Source: DALYLB01 sp046154695
GTDB lineage: Bacteria > Acidobacteriota > Blastocatellia > RBC074
Direction of reading: 5' to 3'
DNA: 12,449 nucleotides
Assembly: GCA_046154695.1 (NCBI GenBank)
Contig: JBJXFI010000061.1
Location: forward strand, 1 to 12,449
Within the stretch, counting starts at the first letter, position 1. Every line of letters starts with the position of its first letter. Below, piece by piece: positions 8,286 through 12,449 of this stretch. A model generated the notes under the pieces. It was given only the letters and a program-made list of their open reading frames with translations. It had not been told where the DNA came from and searched no databases. A program made the translations under genes and the position numbers.

Positions 8286-8314
8286 TTGACTATCTTGCGG
8301 CAAGGCTCTAAACA
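8286..8314 (+). promoter_or_regulatory. Putative promoter of the cNMP/Fe-S/cytochrome unit
   Basis: TTGACT (8286-8291) and TAAACA (8309-8314) are 17 nt apart. The -35 matches 5 of 6 and the -10 only 3 of 6, which would suit an activator-dependent promoter. The leader to ATG 8442 would be about 120 nt and is A-rich from 8345 to 8400. Confidence 0.4.
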
Positions 8315-8441
8315 TGGGCGCATCGTTGCCTGTAGATCTCCTCACAATTCAACCTCAACGAAACAAAACAGGTTGAACTCAGAAGAAAGCGAAAAAGAGT
8401 AGCGAAAGGATGGAACGGGCGGGGCCGCAACAAAGTTCACT

Positions 8442-10898
<2,457 letters not shown>

Positions 10899-10937
10899 GG
10901 GCCCGTTCAGGTGAATCTCCCCGGCAGATAAAGAGGC

Positions 10938-12431
10938 ATGAGTAAATTCCAAATCATTCGCAAGGATCTCAATCTCGATCCGGTCCTGATCGAATCCGAG
11001 GGGCTGACGCTCGGGCGGCTGGTCGGGAACGATCTGGCACTGAATCATCCGACGGTCTCGCGCACGCATGCGGGGATCAAGGAGATCAACGGCGATTATT
11101 GGATCTTCAATCTCTCGGAGGCGAACGGGACGCTGCTCAATGGAGAGCAGATCGAGCAGACGCCGCTGGCGGACGGCGATCTGATTCAGATCGGCCCGTT
11201 CTTTCTGTGTCCGAGATACGAGGAGGAGGGGTTGCGGCTGGAGGTCGAGTTGACGGTCCGTCCGCTGCCGATCGAGGCGGCGGGGACGAGCCAGCTTTCG
11301 CTGCCGACCGACCAGCAGAAGACGATCCAGTTGGATTTGATGTCGCTCGCGCAGGCCCAGCGGGGAAAGACGACGCCGAAGGGCACGCGCCGGCTGACCG
11401 GGACCGGGATGCTGACCGGCGGGCTGACGCCGCAGCTCGAGCAGGCGCTGAAGATATTCTGGGACAAACGCAAGCGCGAGGCGGGAAAACTCGCGACCGA
11501 TTCGCCGCTCCTGCCGAAAGGGCGGCGGCGGCTCGGGAAGGCCCAGTTCAACTGGGCGCCGACGCGCGACCTGCAGGCGGCCTGGACGCGGGGCCTTTTC
11601 GGCTGGGGGACGCTGGTCGTCACCGTGTTTTCGGTCGTCTCGGTCTTCGCCTTCAAGGAAGCCTATTCCCCCGGCGCGCTCTCGCACCCGCACGCGCGAA
11701 CGAATTTCGCGGTCGCGCCGGCGATCGCCCTGCGGACGAACGGATCCTCGTGCACGACCTGCCATGCGGTTCAGGCGTCGATGAGCCAGTCCTGCGCTTC
11801 CTGCCACTCGACGGCGGCCTTTCACTCGGAGCTCTCCGAGAAGCATACGAAGGCCGGGCTGAGCTGCACCGCCTGTCATGACGAGCATAATGGCAGGGAT
11901 TTCCGTCCGGCGCTTGTCGCCAATACCGCGTGCACGGTCTGCCATCGCGACGGCAGCAACGTCATCTCGCCGTTGACGAACCTGGCGCTCCGAACGCCGC
12001 ACGGCGGCGGGTTCGGGTATCCGGTGGCCGAGGGCCAATGGCGATGGGCGGGCATCTCCCAGGCCGAATGGACCCGGAAGGACCTGCCCGGCGCAACCTC
12101 GCAGTTCAACCTTAAGGAACAGTTCCACCTGATCCACGTCGGAGGCCGGCAGCAGGGGCGGACCAACTGCTCCGATTGCCATGCCGCCGGGTTCGAGGGA
12201 GAGGCCATTCGCCAGGGGGTCCGCGAATCCTGCGCCGCCTGCCACGGGCTCGACCCCGCGCAGGCCGAGGCCCAGGGCATGAGCGCGGCACAGGCTTTCT
12301 CCGATCGCGGAAAGTTCGGGGTGGGCGGAAACGTGGCCGGCGCGCCCCTCTGCGTCACCTGTCATTCCCAGCACGGCGAGGAGAAAGAGCTGCGCGCCAG
12401 CCTGCGCCGGATGGCCCCCCGGGAGCGCTGA
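10938..12431 (+). CDS. FHA-domain, membrane-anchored heptaheme cytochrome c
   Basis: A 497-residue fusion protein, 39 nt after the preceding gene and surely cotranscribed with it. Residues 5-95 are a forkhead-associated domain with the phosphothreonine-binding signature: G26-R27, S41-R42-T-H44, N63-G64-T65, N68. Residues 140-218 are a basic, Thr-rich linker. Residues 221-239 are a single membrane helix with Arg/Lys before it, so the FHA domain is cytoplasmic and the C-terminus periplasmic. Seven CxxCH heme c sites follow, with cysteines starting at 272, 286, 310, 332, 411, 432 and 472. Spare histidines (for example H303 and H400) could be distal ligands, as in cytochrome c3-type proteins. A 74-residue heme-free insert (337-410) has four Trp and may be a docking surface. 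AGAGG lies only 1 nt before ATG 10938, an unusually tight spacing; the in-frame GTG at 10911 is blocked by TAA. It is the likely periplasmic partner of the preceding Fe-S/cytochrome b protein. Confidence 0.93.
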   Translation: MSKFQIIRKDLNLDPVLIESEGLTLGRLVGNDLALNHPTVSRTHAGIKEINGDYWIFNLSEANGTLLNGEQIEQTPLADGDLIQIGPFFLCPRYEEEGLRLEVELTVRPLPIEAAGTSQLSLPTDQQKTIQLDLMSLAQAQRGKTTPKGTRRLTGTGMLTGGLTPQLEQALKIFWDKRKREAGKLATDSPLLPKGRRRLGKAQFNWAPTRDLQAAWTRGLFGWGTLVVTVFSVVSVFAFKEAYSPGALSHPHARTNFAVAPAIALRTNGSSCTTCHAVQASMSQSCASCHSTAAFHSELSEKHTKAGLSCTACHDEHNGRDFRPALVANTACTVCHRDGSNVISPLTNLALRTPHGGGFGYPVAEGQWRWAGISQAEWTRKDLPGATSQFNLKEQFHLIHVGGRQQGRTNCSDCHAAGFEGEAIRQGVRESCAACHGLDPAQAEAQGMSAAQAFSDRGKFGVGGNVAGAPLCVTCHSQHGEEKELRASLRRMAPRER

Positions 12432-12449
12432 GCGTCTGCTCGGCGCTCC
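12422..12449 (+). terminator. Hairpin overlapping the final stop codon, probable terminator
   Basis: GGAGCGCTGAGC (12422-12433) pairs with GCTCGGCGCTCC (12438-12449) around the tetraloop GTCT: 12 bp with one T.G wobble. The left arm contains the TGA stop of the cytochrome gene. The window ends at the base of the stem, so a T-run cannot be seen. If this is a terminator, the transcript ends here and the unit contains just the two genes. Confidence 0.5.

Overview
The window looks like a piece of chromosome from a high-GC member of the Acidobacteriota, probably near the Solibacter/Bryobacter lineage. The main clue is the 1193-residue TonB-dependent receptor with an N-terminal carboxypeptidase-regulatory-like domain, a family greatly expanded in that phylum. 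Supporting clues are a secreted enterochelin-esterase-type hydrolase, a zinc-ribbon/Tic20-like membrane protein and short dispersed palindromes between genes. The taxonomic call is inference from protein style and was not tested by a search.

Layout. Positions 225-3987 carry five plus-strand genes: a secreted alpha/beta esterase, a zinc-ribbon membrane protein preceded by two copies of a perfect palindrome, a small exported protein of unknown function with a good sigma70-type promoter, a CorA-type magnesium channel, and a 109-residue single-pass membrane protein that overlaps the corA stop and has its own strong ribosome binding site. A 17-bp hairpin separates this block from the convergent TonB-dependent receptor (minus strand, 4087-7668). 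A 435-bp gene-free stretch follows, then a minus-strand tRNA-Pro(UGG) with a near-consensus promoter.

The most interesting part is the two-gene plus-strand unit at 8442-12431. The first gene fuses two cyclic-nucleotide-binding domains, a four-cluster [4Fe-4S] module of the DmsB/NrfC type and a five-helix membrane domain. Two of those helices each carry an H-x13-H pair, the arrangement expected for two stacked b hemes. The second gene fuses a cytoplasmic FHA (phosphothreonine-binding) domain, one membrane helix and a periplasmic domain with seven CxxCH heme c sites.

Together these parts would form a continuous electron path: cytoplasmic Fe-S clusters, two b hemes across the membrane, then seven periplasmic c hemes. 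Both proteins carry signal-sensing domains on the cytoplasmic side. No catalytic oxidoreductase subunit is visible. I infer a transmembrane electron conduit gated by a nucleotide second messenger and by phosphorylation. I do not recognise it as a named system. A putative promoter with an adjacent 15-bp palindrome precedes the unit, and a strong hairpin overlaps its final stop codon, so the unit may be only these two genes.
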